64,000 nucleotides of DNA from CAVVPY01 sp963750295 (GTDB lineage: Bacteria > Actinomycetota > Actinomycetes > Mycobacteriales > Jatrophihabitantaceae), in contig CAVVPY010000001.1 in assembly GCA_963750295.1 (NCBI GenBank), positions 2,790,001 to 2,854,000 of the forward strand, in the 5' to 3' direction. The position numbers and the translations under genes are program-made. Under the pieces are notes generated by a model. The model was not told the DNA's origin. It did not search any database and saw nothing but the letters and a program-made list of their open reading frames with translations. Below, one piece after another: positions 50,129 through 58,628 of the stretch. Every line of letters begins with the position of its first letter. Position 1 is the first letter of the stretch.

Positions 50129-50200
50129 TCTCGTTTCGTCGGGCCGGCCGTGGATCGCCTGACGAAACGAGAAACGCCCCGGCGCAGGGCGCACGGGGCG
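50129..50200 (-). promoter_or_regulatory. rplJ leader with two strong hairpins (L10 leader-like)
   Basis: In the transcribed leader, a 12-bp perfect stem (TCTCGTTTCGTC at 50129-50140 with GACGAAACGAGA at 50161-50172) ends on the rplJ Shine-Dalgarno sequence (50124-50129). A second hairpin, CGCCCC (50175-50180) with GGGGCG (50195-50200) around a GCGC/GCGC stem, lies just upstream. Autoregulation of rplJ by L10 or L10-(L12)4 is known in many bacteria. A match to that leader class needs a structural search. Confidence 0.6.
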
Positions 50201-50313
50201 ACGCGGGTGAGCGCGGCGTACCGTCCAACCTGCGCGGGTCGCTCCGACGCTTCGGAGGCTTTCGTTCGCGTGCGCGCACGCGAGGGCCAGCGGTCTTCGG
50301 TGGATCGGGGCCA

Positions 50314-50343
50314 AGGCTACGCGACGGCGAGCACCGCGACCAA
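50314..50343 (-). promoter_or_regulatory. rplJL promoter
   Basis: A minus-strand -35 TTGGTC (50338-50343) and -10 TAGCCT (50314-50319) are 18 nt apart. Transcription would start near 50307 and give a leader of about 190 nt with the two hairpins. The -35 lies just downstream of the stop of the secreted repeat-protein gene. Confidence 0.6.
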
Positions 50344-50348
50344 ATCGC

Positions 50349-52448
50349 TCAGTTGTCGACCCGGAGGTCGACCGCCCGCGGGATCTGCGGCGAGCCCACG
50401 ACCGATGACAGCGCGTTGTACAGGGCCGCCCAGCCGTCGACGGGGTGGTAACCGAACCCGTCGGCCGCGAACTCGGTGAGCGAACCGGCCACGTCCAGGC
50501 GCCCCCCGGTCACGCGGTCGAGATTGGCCCACTGTCGGGCCTGCTCGGGGACGTAGATCTGCGGCAACACCCGGGTCTGCGTGCCGTGGCGGGTGAGTCC
50601 GGCGTAGTCGGCGAGCGTCCAGCCGCGGTCGCACGGCGTAGCGGTGCGGCCGAAGTCGGTCGGGCAGCCGTCCAACGACCCGTTGACGATCAACGTGGTG
50701 TCGGTGGCGGCGTAGTAGCCGCGCTCCCAGGCCCGGACCTGAGCCAGGGTGCCCGCGAAGCCTGCCTCGATGTCGTTCGCTGCCACGACGTCGAGTCCGC
50801 TCGGGGCGGCCGAACGCAGCGGGTCCACGAGGCGGTTCGCCCAGTCCTTGCCGCGGTCCGGGGCCGGATACGCGCTGAGCGAGTCGCTGAACACCCCGTC
50901 GTTGTTGGTCCCGAGTGCGATCGTCGCCGACCACTCCGGTGCGCAGCGGTGGAATCCGTTCAGGTAGCCGGTCAGCGCGTCACTGAGCTCCGAGTACGTG
51001 ACGCGCACGACCGGGTTCGTCTGGGTGAGTGCGATGCCGCCCGTGCCGGCGAGCCGGCCGGTCATCGACTGGGCGCCGAGTTCGAGCAGCACCAGCGCCG
51101 ATCCGTCCCGGCCGTCCTGGCAGCCCTCGGAGTCCATCGTCGCGGCGTCGCTGGGAGCGCCGGAGATGTTGCGGACGTAGCGCCCGGTGGAGACCGGCGG
51201 CGGCGTGATGGTCGTGCCGCGTACGAAGCCGACGACGTCGACGAAGACGGACAGGCCGCGCGACGAGGCGTTGTACAGGTTGATCTTTCCCGTCGACGAG
51301 ACCTGCACGAGCGCCACGTCCGAGGTGCTGCGTCCGGTCGAGAACTGGACGTTGGTGACGCGCGGCCGCGACCGGCCGCCCCACGCCGTCACGCCGCCCG
51401 CCGACGCCGGCGAGATGACGCTGACTACGACCGCGACCGACTGCACGCCCGTCAGCGGGACGCCGGCTTTGCCGCGCACGGTCACCGACCGCGACGTCGA
51501 CCGGGCGATCGGTGCGTGCCTGGTATCCAGGACGCGCTGCACGGGTAACCGCTGCAGGGTTCCGGCGCGGGTCGCGACGCCGTCCAGGAAGTACCCCGCC
51601 ACGTCGAGGGCGAAGTCGATCGCTCTCGACGAGCCGTTGTACACGGTGATGCGACCGCTGGCCGACACGGGGACGATCGTGAACAGCGAACTCGACCTGC
51701 CGCCGGGGAAGCGTCCGGTGGGCAGGCCAGGCCGGGCCCGACCCGCGGCGTAGGCCGTGAGCGTCCCGCTACGAGGCGGCGCGAACAGGTTGATGGTCAG
51801 GGCCACCGAGTCCACCCCGGCGGCCGGGACGCGACCGTGGCCGCCCACTGCCAGCGTCCGCGTCGCACCGGCGCGCACCGAGCCGTACCCGCCCGCCCGG
51901 GTGTCGGCGATCCGCGACGGGGTGACCGGGTGCAGGGCGCGTCGCGCCGTCGGCGTCCCGGCCAGGTAGTAGCCGGACACGTCGACGAGCACCTGCAGGG
52001 CCTGGCTCGATCGGTTGTAGAGGTTGATCCGGCCGGTTGCGGAGACCCGGACTATCGCGAACTGCGCGGCTCGCTGACCTGCGGCGAACTGGACGTTCGC
52101 CGTACCCGGTCGCCGCGTGCCGTACTTCCACGCGACCAGTGCGCCCGAGGCCGCCGGCTGCTGGACGGTCAGCGTGAGAGCGACGGCGGCAACCCCGGAC
52201 GAAGGCACGCCGCCGTGGCCACCCAGCTGCGGTGACGTCGTCGCGCGGCCCCGCAGCGCCCCATGCAGGTTGCCGAACGCGCCGGTGTAGGTGTTGACCA
52301 GCCGCGTCGGTGTGACCGCGACAAAGGCGCCGGCGGCGGTGGGCGTCGCACCCTGCGCACCCTGCGCAGCCACACCGCCGACGGCCACGACGACGGCGAG
52401 GACGGTGGCCACCAGGCCGCTACGACGGTGCACAGCCACTCTCAACAC
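50349..52448 (-). CDS. Secreted protein with three beta-repeat domains and an unassigned C-terminal domain
   Basis: A 699-residue protein with signal peptide (1-33, cleavage near AQGA). Three homologous ~120-residue domains follow (about 41-163, 171-288, 298-410), each with R-x-x-DTR or RLVNTY, GGHG-VP, V-A-L-T, TGRINLYN-S and DV-GY elements. This repeat type is common in actinobacterial cell-surface and peptidoglycan-associated proteins. Residues 421-699 (SGAPSDAATMDSEGCQDGRD onward, with LDVVAANDIEAGF) look like a hydrolase fold but are not recognised. The start is GTG 52448 with GGGGAG upstream. It sits between rplA and rplJ, interrupting a conserved ribosomal block. Confidence 0.88.
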   Translation of the reverse strand: MLRVAVHRRSGLVATVLAVVVAVGGVAAQGAQGATPTAAGAFVAVTPTRLVNTYTGAFGNLHGALRGRATTSPQLGGHGGVPSSGVAAVALTLTVQQPAASGALVAWKYGTRRPGTANVQFAAGQRAAQFAIVRVSATGRINLYNRSSQALQVLVDVSGYYLAGTPTARRALHPVTPSRIADTRAGGYGSVRAGATRTLAVGGHGRVPAAGVDSVALTINLFAPPRSGTLTAYAAGRARPGLPTGRFPGGRSSSLFTIVPVSASGRITVYNGSSRAIDFALDVAGYFLDGVATRAGTLQRLPVQRVLDTRHAPIARSTSRSVTVRGKAGVPLTGVQSVAVVVSVISPASAGGVTAWGGRSRPRVTNVQFSTGRSTSDVALVQVSSTGKINLYNASSRGLSVFVDVVGFVRGTTITPPPVSTGRYVRNISGAPSDAATMDSEGCQDGRDGSALVLLELGAQSMTGRLAGTGGIALTQTNPVVRVTYSELSDALTGYLNGFHRCAPEWSATIALGTNNDGVFSDSLSAYPAPDRGKDWANRLVDPLRSAAPSGLDVVAANDIEAGFAGTLAQVRAWERGYYAATDTTLIVNGSLDGCPTDFGRTATPCDRGWTLADYAGLTRHGTQTRVLPQIYVPEQARQWANLDRVTGGRLDVAGSLTEFAADGFGYHPVDGWAALYNALSSVVGSPQIPRAVDLRVDN

Positions 52449-52516
52449 GCTCAGGACTCCCCGAATTCAGTGCTTCTCGCTGTCGATCAGCCCGTCCGCG
52501 CGCCCGGACAGCCGAA

Positions 52517-52542
52517 CAGCCCGGCAGCGAACCGCCGGGCTG
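52517..52542 (-). terminator. Terminator hairpin after rplA
   Basis: CAGCCCGGC (52517-52525) and GCCGGGCTG (52534-52542) pair perfectly over 9 bp with an 8-nt loop, beginning 13 nt after the rplA stop. There is no U-tract. It isolates rplKA from the inserted secreted-protein gene. Confidence 0.7.
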
Positions 52543-52555
52543 GCCGTGCAGGACC

Positions 52556-53275
52556 TCACGCGGTCGCGGCGGCATCCTCGCTGAGGTTGCGGGTGCGGTT
52601 CGGGTCGACCGGGATGCCGGGCCCCATGGTGGTCGTGAAAGTCACCTTGCGGACGTACCGGCCCTTCGCCGAGGCGGGCTTGGCGCGCAGGATCTCATCG
52701 AGCGCCGCGGCGTAGTTCTCGATCAGCTGCTCGGTGTCGAAGGACGCCTTGCCGATGATCAGGTGCAGGTTCGCCTGCTTGTCGACACGGAAGCTGATCT
52801 TGCCGCCCTTGATGTCGGCGACGGCCTTCGCGACGTCCGGCGTGACCGTCCCCGTCTTCGGGTTCGGCATCAGCCCACGAGGGCCGAGCACCCGGGCGAT
52901 GCGCCCGACCTTGGCCATCTGGTCCGGAGCCGCGATGGCCGCGTCGAAGTCCAGGAAGCCGTCGGTGATCTCTTGGATGAGGTCGTCGCTGCCGACCTTG
53001 TCGGCACCGGCGGCGCGTGCCTCCTCGGCCTTGTCGCCGGTGGCGAAGACGATGACGCGAACGGTCTTGCCGGTGCCGTGCGGCAGGCTGACCGTCCCGC
53101 GGACCATCTGGTCGGCCTTGCGCGGGTCGACGCCCAGTCGCATCGCGACCTCGACGGTGCCGTCGAACTTCGACGGCGAGGCCTGCTTGGCGATCGCGAC
53201 TGCCTCGAGCGGGCTGTAGATCCGGCCGTCCTCGATGAGTTCGGCGGCCTTGGCGTAAGCCTTGCTGCGCTTCAT
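52556..53275 (-). CDS. rplA: 50S ribosomal protein L1
   Basis: uL1, at the L1 stalk controlling E-site tRNA release, and a translational repressor of rplKA elsewhere. The 239-residue protein has KFDGTVEVAMRLGVDPRKAD, GTVSLPHGTGKTVRVIVFAT and the signature KVGRIARVLGPRGLMPNPKT. The C-terminus is GIPVDPNRTRNLSEDAAATA. A 97-nt gap follows rplK, with a small CTCGC/GCGAG hairpin near 53348-53361. Confidence 0.98.
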   Translation of the reverse strand: MKRSKAYAKAAELIEDGRIYSPLEAVAIAKQASPSKFDGTVEVAMRLGVDPRKADQMVRGTVSLPHGTGKTVRVIVFATGDKAEEARAAGADKVGSDDLIQEITDGFLDFDAAIAAPDQMAKVGRIARVLGPRGLMPNPKTGTVTPDVAKAVADIKGGKISFRVDKQANLHLIIGKASFDTEQLIENYAAALDEILRAKPASAKGRYVRKVTFTTTMGPGIPVDPNRTRNLSEDAAATA

Positions 53276-53372
53276 TGGTGCTCCTTCTCGTCAGTGGTCA
53301 GACGGGCCGCGGCGGTCGCGGTCCTCCCACGCGTGCAACTGATGTGACTCGCCAGGGCGAGCCGAGGGCGGA

Positions 53373-53804
53373 TCAGCCTTCGACCGTGATGCCCATGCTG
53401 CGGGCGGTGCCGGCGATGATCTTCGCCGCCTGGTCGACGTCGTTGGCGTTGAGGTCCTCCATCTTGGTCTGCGCGATCTCGCGGACCTGGGCCATCGTCA
53501 CCTTCGCGACCTTGGTCTTGTGCGGCTCGCCGCTACCCTTGTCCACCCCGGCCGCCTTGAGCAGCAGTCGCGCTGCCGGCGGGGTCTTGGTGATGAAGGT
53601 GAACGAGCGGTCCTCGTAGACCGAGATCTCGACCGGCACGATCTGCCCGCGCTGCGACTCGGTCGCGGCGTTGTAGGCCTTACAGAACTCCATGATGTTC
53701 ACACCGTGCTGGCCGAGCGCGGGACCCACCGGCGGCGCCGGGTTGGCGGCACCGGCCTGGATCTGCAGCTTGATGACCGCGGCGAGCTTCTTCTTCGGAG
53801 GCAT
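53373..53804 (-). CDS. rplK: 50S ribosomal protein L11
   Basis: uL11, at the GTPase-associated centre and needed for stringent-factor activation. The 143-residue protein begins [20 protein letters not shown] and has [40 protein letters not shown] and the C-terminal [20 protein letters not shown]. It is 18 nt after nusG. Confidence 0.98.
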
Positions 53805-53822
53805 GAGACGTTCGCTTTCTGA

Positions 53823-54698
53823 CTAGAGCTTGGAAACCTGGCTGAACGCCAGCTCGACAGGGGTCTCGCGGCCGAAGATCGACACGAGGACGTGCAGTTT
53901 CTGGTGGACCGGGTCGATCTCGCTGATCGTCGCCGGCAGGGTCGCGAACGGCCCGTCCATGACGGTGACCGACTCGCCGACCTGGAAATCGACGACGGCG
54001 ACCTGGCCCTTGTCCGTAGCGGTCGCACCTGGCTTGCCGGCAGCCACCGAGGCGGCCTTCTGCGTCGCCGGGGCCAGGATTCGGACGACCTCGTCGAGCG
54101 TCAACGGCGACGGCCGGGACGTCGCGCCGACGAACCCGGTCACGCCCGGGGTGTTGCGGACAGCGCCCCACGAGTCGTCGGTGAGCTCCATCCGCACGAG
54201 GATGTAACCCGGGAAGACCTTGCGCTGGACCTGCTGACGCTTACCGTTCTTGATCTCGACGACGTCCTCGGTCGGGACCTCGACCTGGAAGATGTAGTCC
54301 TCCATGTCGAGCGAACTGATCCGGCTCTCGAGGTTGGTCTTCACCTTGTTCTCGTAACCGGCGTAGGAGTGGACGACATACCAGTCACCGAACTGCATGC
54401 GCAGTTCGCGCCGCAACGTCTCGACCGGGTCCTCCTCCTCGGCGTCGCCGGCGGGCTCGGCCTCGGCGACCTCGGCCTCGGCGACCTCGTCGACGGCGGC
54501 CCCGAGACTGAGGTCGTCCTCGGCCTCCTCCTCGCCGATCGATTCGCCCTCACCGGCGCCGAGCAGGCGCGCGGCAGAGGCCAGGTCGGTCGGTTCCTCG
54601 GCGGCGGACTCGCCCGCGTCGGCACGGACTGCCTCGCCGGGGTCGACGGATTCGCGCTCATCGTCGCCGCTCTGGGCGACGTCGTCGTACTCGGACAC
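53823..54698 (-). CDS. nusG: Transcription elongation/antitermination factor NusG
   Basis: Couples RNA polymerase to Rho or ribosomes. The 291-residue protein has a long acidic N-terminal extension (about 1-100, with EVAEAEVAEAEPAGDAEEED) typical of actinobacterial NusG. The NGN domain follows (from about 104: FGDWYVVHSYAGYENKVKTN) and then a KOW domain (FQVGESVTVMDGPFATLPAT). It lies between secE and rplK. Confidence 0.97.
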   Translation of the reverse strand: MSEYDDVAQSGDDERESVDPGEAVRADAGESAAEEPTDLASAARLLGAGEGESIGEEEAEDDLSLGAAVDEVAEAEVAEAEPAGDAEEEDPVETLRRELRMQFGDWYVVHSYAGYENKVKTNLESRISSLDMEDYIFQVEVPTEDVVEIKNGKRQQVQRKVFPGYILVRMELTDDSWGAVRNTPGVTGFVGATSRPSPLTLDEVVRILAPATQKAASVAAGKPGATATDKGQVAVVDFQVGESVTVMDGPFATLPATISEIDPVHQKLHVLVSIFGRETPVELAFSQVSKL

Positions 54699-54789
54699 TG
54701 TCTCTCTTCTCTGGCAGATCAGTAGCTCATCGATCAGGACCGGGTGGGCGCTCGCACGTCCGTCGGGACGACATCGAGCTCAGCCGTGC

Positions 54790-55023
54790 TCAGCCGAACA
54801 GCAGCAGCACCAACCGGGCGAACGCCACATCGAGCCCGGCGACGATCGACACCATGATCACCACGAAGACGATCACGACGATCGAGTAGGTCACCAGCTC
54901 GTTGCGCGAGGGCCACAGGACCTTGCGTAGTTCGGAGATGCTCTCGCGCACGAAGCGCGTCGGCAGACCGCCGCGTCCCCCACCGGAACGGGGGGCAGCA
55001 GACTCCGTGCGAGTCGCGGTCAC
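54790..55023 (-). CDS. secE: Preprotein translocase subunit SecE
   Basis: Clamps the SecY channel. With GTG 55023 it is 77 residues. A basic Gly-rich N-terminus leads to the conserved amphipathic helix FVRESISELRKVLWPSRNEL and one membrane segment (YSIVVIVFVVIMVSIVAGLD). The SD AGAGGAG is 5 nt before GTG 55023; a GTG six codons earlier overlaps that SD and is rejected. It follows tRNA-Trp by 73 nt. Confidence 0.95.
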   Translation of the reverse strand: MTATRTESAAPRSGGGRGGLPTRFVRESISELRKVLWPSRNELVTYSIVVIVFVVIMVSIVAGLDVAFARLVLLLFG

Positions 55024-55096
55024 GAGCTCTCCTCTCGACACTGTTGCGCTGTCGTTCGATCGTGCATTCGGCTGGCCCGTCGGTGCGGTCCGTCCG

Positions 55097-55169
55097 CAGG
55101 GGCGGCAGGACTCGAACCTGCAACCGCCGGTTTTGGAGACCGGTGCTCTACCAATTGAGCCACGCCCCT
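55097..55169 (-). tRNA. trpT: tRNA-Trp (CCA anticodon)
   Basis: A 73-nt cloverleaf on the minus strand. The acceptor AGGGGCG pairs with CGCCCCT, the anticodon stem is CCGGT/ACCGG with loop CTCCAAA (anticodon CCA), and the T-loop is TTCGAGT. The 3' CCA is not encoded. tRNA-Trp immediately upstream of secE is a conserved actinobacterial arrangement. Confidence 0.96.
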
Positions 55170-55241
55170 AAGGGTGCCACGGGTCCGGTTCCTGCGACGG
55201 CGCGCATGCTGACGCAGGGCCCTGGACTGGACCCGGGCGCA

Positions 55242-55271
55242 AGTCTACGGGCGGAGCGCGCAGAGCTCCAA
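55242..55271 (-). promoter_or_regulatory. Promoter for tRNA-Trp-secE-nusG
   Basis: A minus-strand -35 TTGGAG (55266-55271) and -10 TAGACT (55242-55247) with an 18-nt spacer. The predicted start is about 65 nt before the tRNA 5' end. The remainder of the 230-bp divergent gap to the phosphoesterase shows no other feature. Confidence 0.68.
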
Positions 55272-55399
55272 CTTCCCCTCGTGCGGGCGACCATCGGGAC
55301 CGGTGGCGGTCGGTCTTGCTGAGGGCGGACCGGACGCCGAACAGCAGATTGAGAACCGACACCTAGCAGATTCACAGCCAGACCGGGCTCACTGGCGCG

Positions 55400-56986
55400 G
55401 TGTCCCGGCTCGTTGCTAGCTCTCCCCCGGCGCCAGGCAGACCGCGGAACAGGCACCGCGCCCTGGTCAACGTGGCGCTCACCGTCGGCCTGGTCGCCGG
55501 TGGCGCAGTGGCGCTCGCCGCAGTCCGGCCACCGGCCGGTGCCGCCCAGACCGGGATCAGCAAGATCAAGCACGTCATCGTCGTCATGCAGGAGAACCGC
55601 TCGTTCGACAGCTACTTCGGGACCTTTCCCGGTGCCGACGGAATCCCGATGGCCAACGGCCGGCCGAGCGTGTGCATCCCGATCGCCCGCAACGGCCGGT
55701 GCCGGGCGCCGTACCCGGACCACGCCGACATCAACGGCGGCGGGCCGCACGGCGAGACGAGCGCGACGAGGGACATCAACGGCGGCCGGATGGATGGCTT
55801 TGCCCGAACCCTGCACGGCGCGAAGGGCGTGTGCAACAACCCCTACGACCCGGCGTGCTCGGTGACCAGCCGGCCGGACGTGCTCGGCTACCACACCGAA
55901 TCCGACATCCCGAACTACTGGGCCTACGCCAAGAACTACGTGCTGCAGGACCACATGTTCTCCTCCGACGCCTCGTGGAGCCTCCCGGCTCACCTCTCGC
56001 TGGTGTCGCTGTGGTCGGCTTACTGCCGCCGCCACAACGACCCGACCAGTTGCACCAACGACATCCGCAACCCGGGCAGCCCCCCGCGGCCGGGTCTGCC
56101 GAACGCCGCGGTGCGGGACGGAACAGGCAAGCAGCGCCACCCGATCTACGCCTGGACGGACCTGACCTACCTGCTGCACGCCTACCACGTGTCGTGGCGT
56201 TACTACGTCGTTTCCGGCGCCCAACCCGACTGCGCCAACGACTACCAACTCACCTGCGCACCCGTCCCACAGAATCCGAAGACGCCGGGAATCTGGAACC
56301 CGCTGCCCTACTTCGACACCGTCCGTGCGAACCACCAGGAAGGCAACATCCAGTCGGTGTCGCGGTTCTACAGTGCGGCCGCCAAGGGCACCTTGCCTGC
56401 GGTGTCGTGGGTGGTTCCGTCCGGGGACGTGAGCGAGCATCCGCCGGCCCCGGTGAGCTACGGGCAGTCCTACGTGACCAGCCTGATCAACGCCGTGATG
56501 CGCGGCCCGGACTGGAAGTCGACGGCGATCTTCGTGGCCTGGGACGACTGGGGCGGGTTCTACGACCACGTCGTCCCGCCGAAGGTGGACAAGAACGGCT
56601 ACGGCATTCGCGTCCCCGGTCTGGTGATCAGCCCGTACGCCAAGGCCGGTTTCGTCGACCACCAGACGTTGTCGTTCGACGCGTACGCCAAGTTCATCGA
56701 GGACGACTTCCTCGGCGGGGCGCGGCTCGACCCGCGCAGCGATGGCCGGCCTGATCCCCGCCCGGACGTGCGCGAGAACGCGCCACAACTGGGCGACCTG
56801 CTGTCGGACTTCGACTTCGACCAGCGTCCGCGTCGGCCGATGCTGTTGCCCGTCCATCCGGCGACGACGTTGACCGGCACGCCGCCGGCACGCCGAATGC
56901 CGGAGTTGGCCCGCTCCGGTTTGCCGAAGAAGGTTTGGCAGAGCCCGGCCCGGACGAGGACGGCACACCCGGCGGCAGGGCGATAG
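55400..56986 (+). CDS. Secreted phosphoesterase (phospholipase C / acid phosphatase AcpA-like)
   Basis: A 528-residue extracytoplasmic hydrolase of the Phosphoesterase family (PF04185 type). An N-terminal signal or anchor (about 21-42, ALVNVALTVGLVAGGAVALA) precedes HVIVVMQENRSFDSYFG (58-74), whose Glu-Asn and Ser coordinate metal and carry the nucleophile in this family. Later come PVSYGQSYV and FVAWDDWGGFYDHVVPP, the second metal-binding region. Paired cysteines fit an oxidising compartment. The start is GTG 55400 without an obvious SD. A canonical twin-arginine motif is not evident (RNRHRALVN). Substrate (phospholipid or phosphomonoester) is undecided. Confidence 0.88.
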   Translation: MSRLVASSPPAPGRPRNRHRALVNVALTVGLVAGGAVALAAVRPPAGAAQTGISKIKHVIVVMQENRSFDSYFGTFPGADGIPMANGRPSVCIPIARNGRCRAPYPDHADINGGGPHGETSATRDINGGRMDGFARTLHGAKGVCNNPYDPACSVTSRPDVLGYHTESDIPNYWAYAKNYVLQDHMFSSDASWSLPAHLSLVSLWSAYCRRHNDPTSCTNDIRNPGSPPRPGLPNAAVRDGTGKQRHPIYAWTDLTYLLHAYHVSWRYYVVSGAQPDCANDYQLTCAPVPQNPKTPGIWNPLPYFDTVRANHQEGNIQSVSRFYSAAAKGTLPAVSWVVPSGDVSEHPPAPVSYGQSYVTSLINAVMRGPDWKSTAIFVAWDDWGGFYDHVVPPKVDKNGYGIRVPGLVISPYAKAGFVDHQTLSFDAYAKFIEDDFLGGARLDPRSDGRPDPRPDVRENAPQLGDLLSDFDFDQRPRRPMLLPVHPATTLTGTPPARRMPELARSGLPKKVWQSPARTRTAHPAAGR

Positions 56987-57015
56987 TCGTTCGCCCGATC
57001 TGGGACGATGGCCCC

Positions 57016-58206
57016 ATGGGAGCGCGCATCTCGGACCGCATCGCCGCCATCGCCGAATCGGCCACCCTCGCCGTCGACGCGAAGGCCAAGGCACTCAAGG
57101 CAGCCGGTCGTCCGGTGATCGGGTTCGGTGCCGGCGAGCCCGACTTCCCGACCCCGGACTACATCGTCGAGGCTGCCGTCGCAGCGTGTCGCGACCCGAA
57201 GAACCACCGCTACACCCCGGTCGCCGGGCTGCCCGAACTGCGGGCGGCGGTCGCGGCGAAGACGGCGCGTGACACCGGCTACGACGTCGATGCCGCGCAC
57301 GTGCTGATCACCAACGGCGGCAAGCAGGCGGTCTACAACGCCTTCGCGGCCCTGCTCGACCCGAGCGACGAGGTACTGCTGATCGCCCCGTACTGGACGA
57401 CCTATCCCGAGGCGATCAAGCTCGCGGGCGGCGTACCGGTCGCGGTGGTCGCCGACGAGACGACCGGCTACCTGGCGAGCGTCGAGCAACTCGAAGCCGC
57501 GCGAACCGCGCGGACCAAGCTCGTGCTGTTCGTCTCGCCGTCGAACCCGACCGGTGCGGTGTACCCGCGCGAGCAGGTCGAGGCGATCGGGCGCTGGGCC
57601 GCCTCGCATGACCTGTGGGTGGTGACCGACGAGATCTACGAACACCTGGTCTACGGCTCGGCCGAGAACGTGTCGATCGCGCACACGGCGGGCGAGAAGG
57701 TCGTCGTCCTCAACGGGGTGGCGAAGACCTACGCGATGACCGGCTGGCGGGTCGGGTGGCTGATCGGCCCGAGCGATGTCGTCAAGGCGGCGGCCAATCT
57801 GCAGTCGCACGCCACGTCCAACGTCAACAACGTGGCCCAGGTGGCGGCGATCGCGGCCGTCAGCGGTGACCTGTCAGCTGTCGCCGACATGCGCGCCGCG
57901 TTCGACCGCCGGCGCAAGCTGATCGTCGGGCTGCTCTCGGACATCCCCGGCGTCATCTGCCCCGAACCCAAGGGCGCGTTCTACGCCTACCCGCAGGTTC
58001 GGGGGCTGCTCGGGCGGCCGCTGCGCGGACGCACGGTGGGTAGTTCGGCGGAGCTGGCGAACCTGATCCTGGACGAGGTCGAGGTGGCCGTCGTGCCGGG
58101 CGAGGCGTTCGGCACACCCGGCTACCTGCGGTTGTCCTACGCGCTGGGCGACGACGACATCGCCGAGGGCATCGGCCGGATCGCGAAGCTGGTCGCGGAC
58201 GGCTGA
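57016..58206 (+). CDS. aspC: Aspartate aminotransferase-type PLP enzyme
   Basis: Class I/II aminotransferase, fold type I. With ATG 57016 it is 396 residues. Key residues are the substrate loop GAGEPDFPTPDYI, Asn177 in SPSNPTG, Asp205 in VTDEIYEHLVY, the PLP lysine Lys237 in GVAKTYAMTGWRVGW and a C-terminal Arg in YLRLSYALG. The family commonly has S-x-S-K-T at the PLP lysine, and here it reads GVAKT, as in some actinobacterial Asp/Phe aminotransferases. GACGAT 6 nt before the ATG and the lack of an SD suggest a leaderless mRNA. It converges on hadB. Confidence 0.92.
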   Translation: MGARISDRIAAIAESATLAVDAKAKALKAAGRPVIGFGAGEPDFPTPDYIVEAAVAACRDPKNHRYTPVAGLPELRAAVAAKTARDTGYDVDAAHVLITNGGKQAVYNAFAALLDPSDEVLLIAPYWTTYPEAIKLAGGVPVAVVADETTGYLASVEQLEAARTARTKLVLFVSPSNPTGAVYPREQVEAIGRWAASHDLWVVTDEIYEHLVYGSAENVSIAHTAGEKVVVLNGVAKTYAMTGWRVGWLIGPSDVVKAAANLQSHATSNVNNVAQVAAIAAVSGDLSAVADMRAAFDRRRKLIVGLLSDIPGVICPEPKGAFYAYPQVRGLLGRPLRGRTVGSSAELANLILDEVEVAVVPGEAFGTPGYLRLSYALGDDDIAEGIGRIAKLVADG

Positions 58207-58226
58207 GCCGCGCCGCCAGTCACGGG

Positions 58227-58628
58227 TCAGGCGCGCGGCCGCACCACCGCGCGGGCCTTGGCCAGTACCGTCTGCCCCTCCGCGGTCGCGGTGAGGTCCA
58301 CCTCGATCAGCCCGTCCTCGCGGATCGCGCGGATCGAGCCCGAGACCGAGAGCACCGCACCGTCCGGGTCAGGCACGACGACCGGGCGGGTGAACCGCAC
58401 CCCGTACTCGAGGACGGCTCCGGGGTCGCCGATCCAGTCGGTCACCACGCGGATCGCCGCGGCCATCGTGAACATGCCGTGCGCGATCACGTTCGGCAGG
58501 CCGACCGACGTAGCCACCCGCTCGTTCCAGTGGATCGGGTTGAAGTCGCCCGAGGCCCCCGCGTACTGAACGAGATCGGCGCGGGTGATCGGGAAGTCCT
58601 GGGCCGGGATCTGGTCGCCGACGTTCAT
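58227..58628 (-). CDS. hadB: MaoC-type (3R)-hydroxyacyl-ACP dehydratase, catalytic subunit
   Basis: The 133-residue hot-dog protein carries the complete hydratase-2 motif SGDFNPIHWNE, with catalytic Asp28 and His33. With its partner it dehydrates long-chain 3-hydroxyacyl-ACP in fatty acid elongation (FAS-II HadAB in mycobacteria). The ATG overlaps hadA by 4 nt. The mycobacterial third gene, hadC, is absent between hadB and tRNA-Trp. Confidence 0.93.
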   Translation of the reverse strand: MNVGDQIPAQDFPITRADLVQYAGASGDFNPIHWNERVATSVGLPNVIAHGMFTMAAAIRVVTDWIGDPGAVLEYGVRFTRPVVVPDPDGAVLSVSGSIRAIREDGLIEVDLTATAEGQTVLAKARAVVRPRA

